Shown in pieces: positions 63,055-64,000 of a stretch of DNA of 64,000 nucleotides. Below the pieces are notes generated by a model. That model was not told the origin of the DNA, made no database searches, and saw only the letters and a program-made list of their open reading frames with translations. The position numbers were made by a program, and so were the translations under genes. Origin of the DNA: Nakaseomyces glabratus. Its lineage: Eukaryota; Ascomycota; Saccharomycetes; Saccharomycetales; Saccharomycetaceae. The stretch spans positions 643,424-707,423 of the forward strand of contig NC_088955.1 of NCBI RefSeq assembly GCF_010111755.1. Direction: 5' to 3'. Each line of letters opens with the position of its first letter. Position 1 is the first letter of the stretch.

Positions 63055-64000
63055 GGGTGCTGTGGGGTCTGGGTGCTGTGGGGTCTGGGTGCTGTGGGGT
63101 CTGGGTGCTGTGGGGTCTGGGTGCTGTGGGGTCTGGGTGCTGTGGGGTCTGGGTGCTGTGGGGTCTGGGTGCTGTGGTGGTCTGGGTGCTGTGGGGTCTG
63201 GGTGCTGTGGGGTCTGGGTGCTGTGGGTGGGTCTGTGGTGGTGCTGTGGGGTCTGGGTGCTGTGGGGTCTGGGTGCTGTGGGGTCTGGGTGCTGTGGGGT
63301 CTGGGTGCTGTGGGGTCTGGGTGCTGTGGGGTCTGGGTGCTGTGGGGTCTGGGTGCTGTGGGGTCTGGGTGCTGTGGGGTCTGGGTGCTGTGGGGTCTGG
63401 GTGCTGTGGGGTCTGGGTGCTGTGGGGTCTGGGTGCTGTGGGGTCTGGGTGCTGTGGGGTCTGGGTGCTGTGGGGTCTGGGTGCTGTGGGGTCTGGGTGC
63501 TGTGGGGTCTGGGTGCTGTGGGGTCTGGGTGCTGTGGGGTCTGGGTGCTGTGGGGTCTGGGTGCTGTGGGGTCTGGGTGCTGTGGGGTCTGGGTGCTGTG
63601 GGGTCTGGGTGCTGTGGGGTCTGGGTGCTGTGGGGTCTGGGTGCTGTGGGGTCTGGGTGCTGTGGGGTCTGGGTGCTGTGGGGTCTGGGTGCTGTGGGGT
63701 CTGGGTGCTGTGGGGTCTGGGTGCTGTGGGGTCTGGGTGCTGTGGGGTCTGGGTGCTGTGGGGTCTGGGTGCTGTGGGGTCTGGGTGCTGTGGGGTCTGG
63801 GTGCTGTGGGTCTGGGTGCTGTGGGGTCTGGGTGCTGTGGGGTCTGGGTGCTGTGGGGTCTGGGTGCTGTGGGGTCTGGGTGCTGTGGGGTCTGGGTGCT
63901 GTGGGGTCTGGGTGCTGTGGGGTCTGGGTGCTGTGGGGTCTGGGTGCTGTGGGTCTGGGTGCTGTGGGGTCTGGGTGCTGTGGGTCTGGGTGCTGTGGGT
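63055..64000 (+). repeat. telomere tract, 16-bp repeats (right chromosome end)
   Basis: About 946 bases of CTGGGTGCTGTGGGGT units with the G-rich strand running 5' to 3' towards the window end, as expected for the right end of a chromosome. The unit is the C. glabrata telomere repeat. Variant units occur near 63,175 (GTGGTGGTCT), 63,225-63,245 (GTGGGTGGGTCTGTGGTGGTGCTG), and as 15-bp units with three instead of four Gs near 63,807, 63,952 and 63,981. The array starts abruptly after CTAATAAC. Confidence 0.97.

Overview
The window is a nuclear yeast chromosome arm that ends in a telomere. Three things point to Candida glabrata (Nakaseomyces glabratus). The last 946 bases are the 16-bp repeat CTGGGTGCTGTGGGGT, the telomere repeat known from this species. 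Three PA14-lectin epithelial adhesins lie next to it. The centromere-side gene order matches Saccharomyces cerevisiae chromosome XI left arm (YKL157W-YKL160W and YKL155C-YKL142W). The first adhesin is 1034 residues long, with D164/D165 and N225-R226-E227-Y228-D229 at exactly the positions described for Epa1. I therefore read the end as the EPA1-EPA2-EPA3 cluster of the right arm of chromosome E. This identification is from recall; no search was run.

Region 1 (about 1-30.5 kb) is ordinary housekeeping sequence: exon 1 of APE2 (running off the left edge), RCN1, ELF1, a 4.3-kb gap, a divergent Ras-like GTPase, RSM22, SRP102, a DPM2-like small membrane protein, GPM1, NNR2, MCR1, DBR1, AVT3, RPT1, MRP8, NOP9 and ISC1. 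These genes have unrelated roles: calcineurin regulation, transcription elongation, mitoribosome assembly, ER targeting, glycolysis, nicotinamide repair, RNA debranching, vacuolar transport, the proteasome, 18S rRNA maturation and sphingolipid breakdown. Promoter motifs fit two of them: a PACE (Rpn4) site before RPT1 and a PAC/RRPE pair before NOP9. APE2-RCN1-ELF1 is inverted relative to S. cerevisiae, which puts a rearrangement breakpoint in the 3-7 kb gap.

Region 2 (about 30.5-63 kb) is the subtelomere: gene-poor, AT-rich, and devoted to GPI-anchored cell-wall adhesins. A Hyr1/Iff-type adhesin is followed by EPA1 (towards the telomere), then EPA2 and EPA3 (towards the centromere, so EPA1 and EPA2 converge). 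The spacers are 1.8-5.8 kb and hold small minisatellites but no convincing genes. EPA2 and EPA3 have diverged ligand-binding domains but nearly identical repeat stalks, which suggests recent gene conversion or duplication. From the literature as I recall it, this cluster is kept silent by telomere-position silencing (Sir, Rap1, Ku) plus local cis elements between EPA1 and EPA2 and beyond EPA3.

Region 3 (63,055-64,000) is the telomere tract, G-rich strand on top, with a few variant units near both ends. No tRNA, rRNA, transposon or centromere was found.
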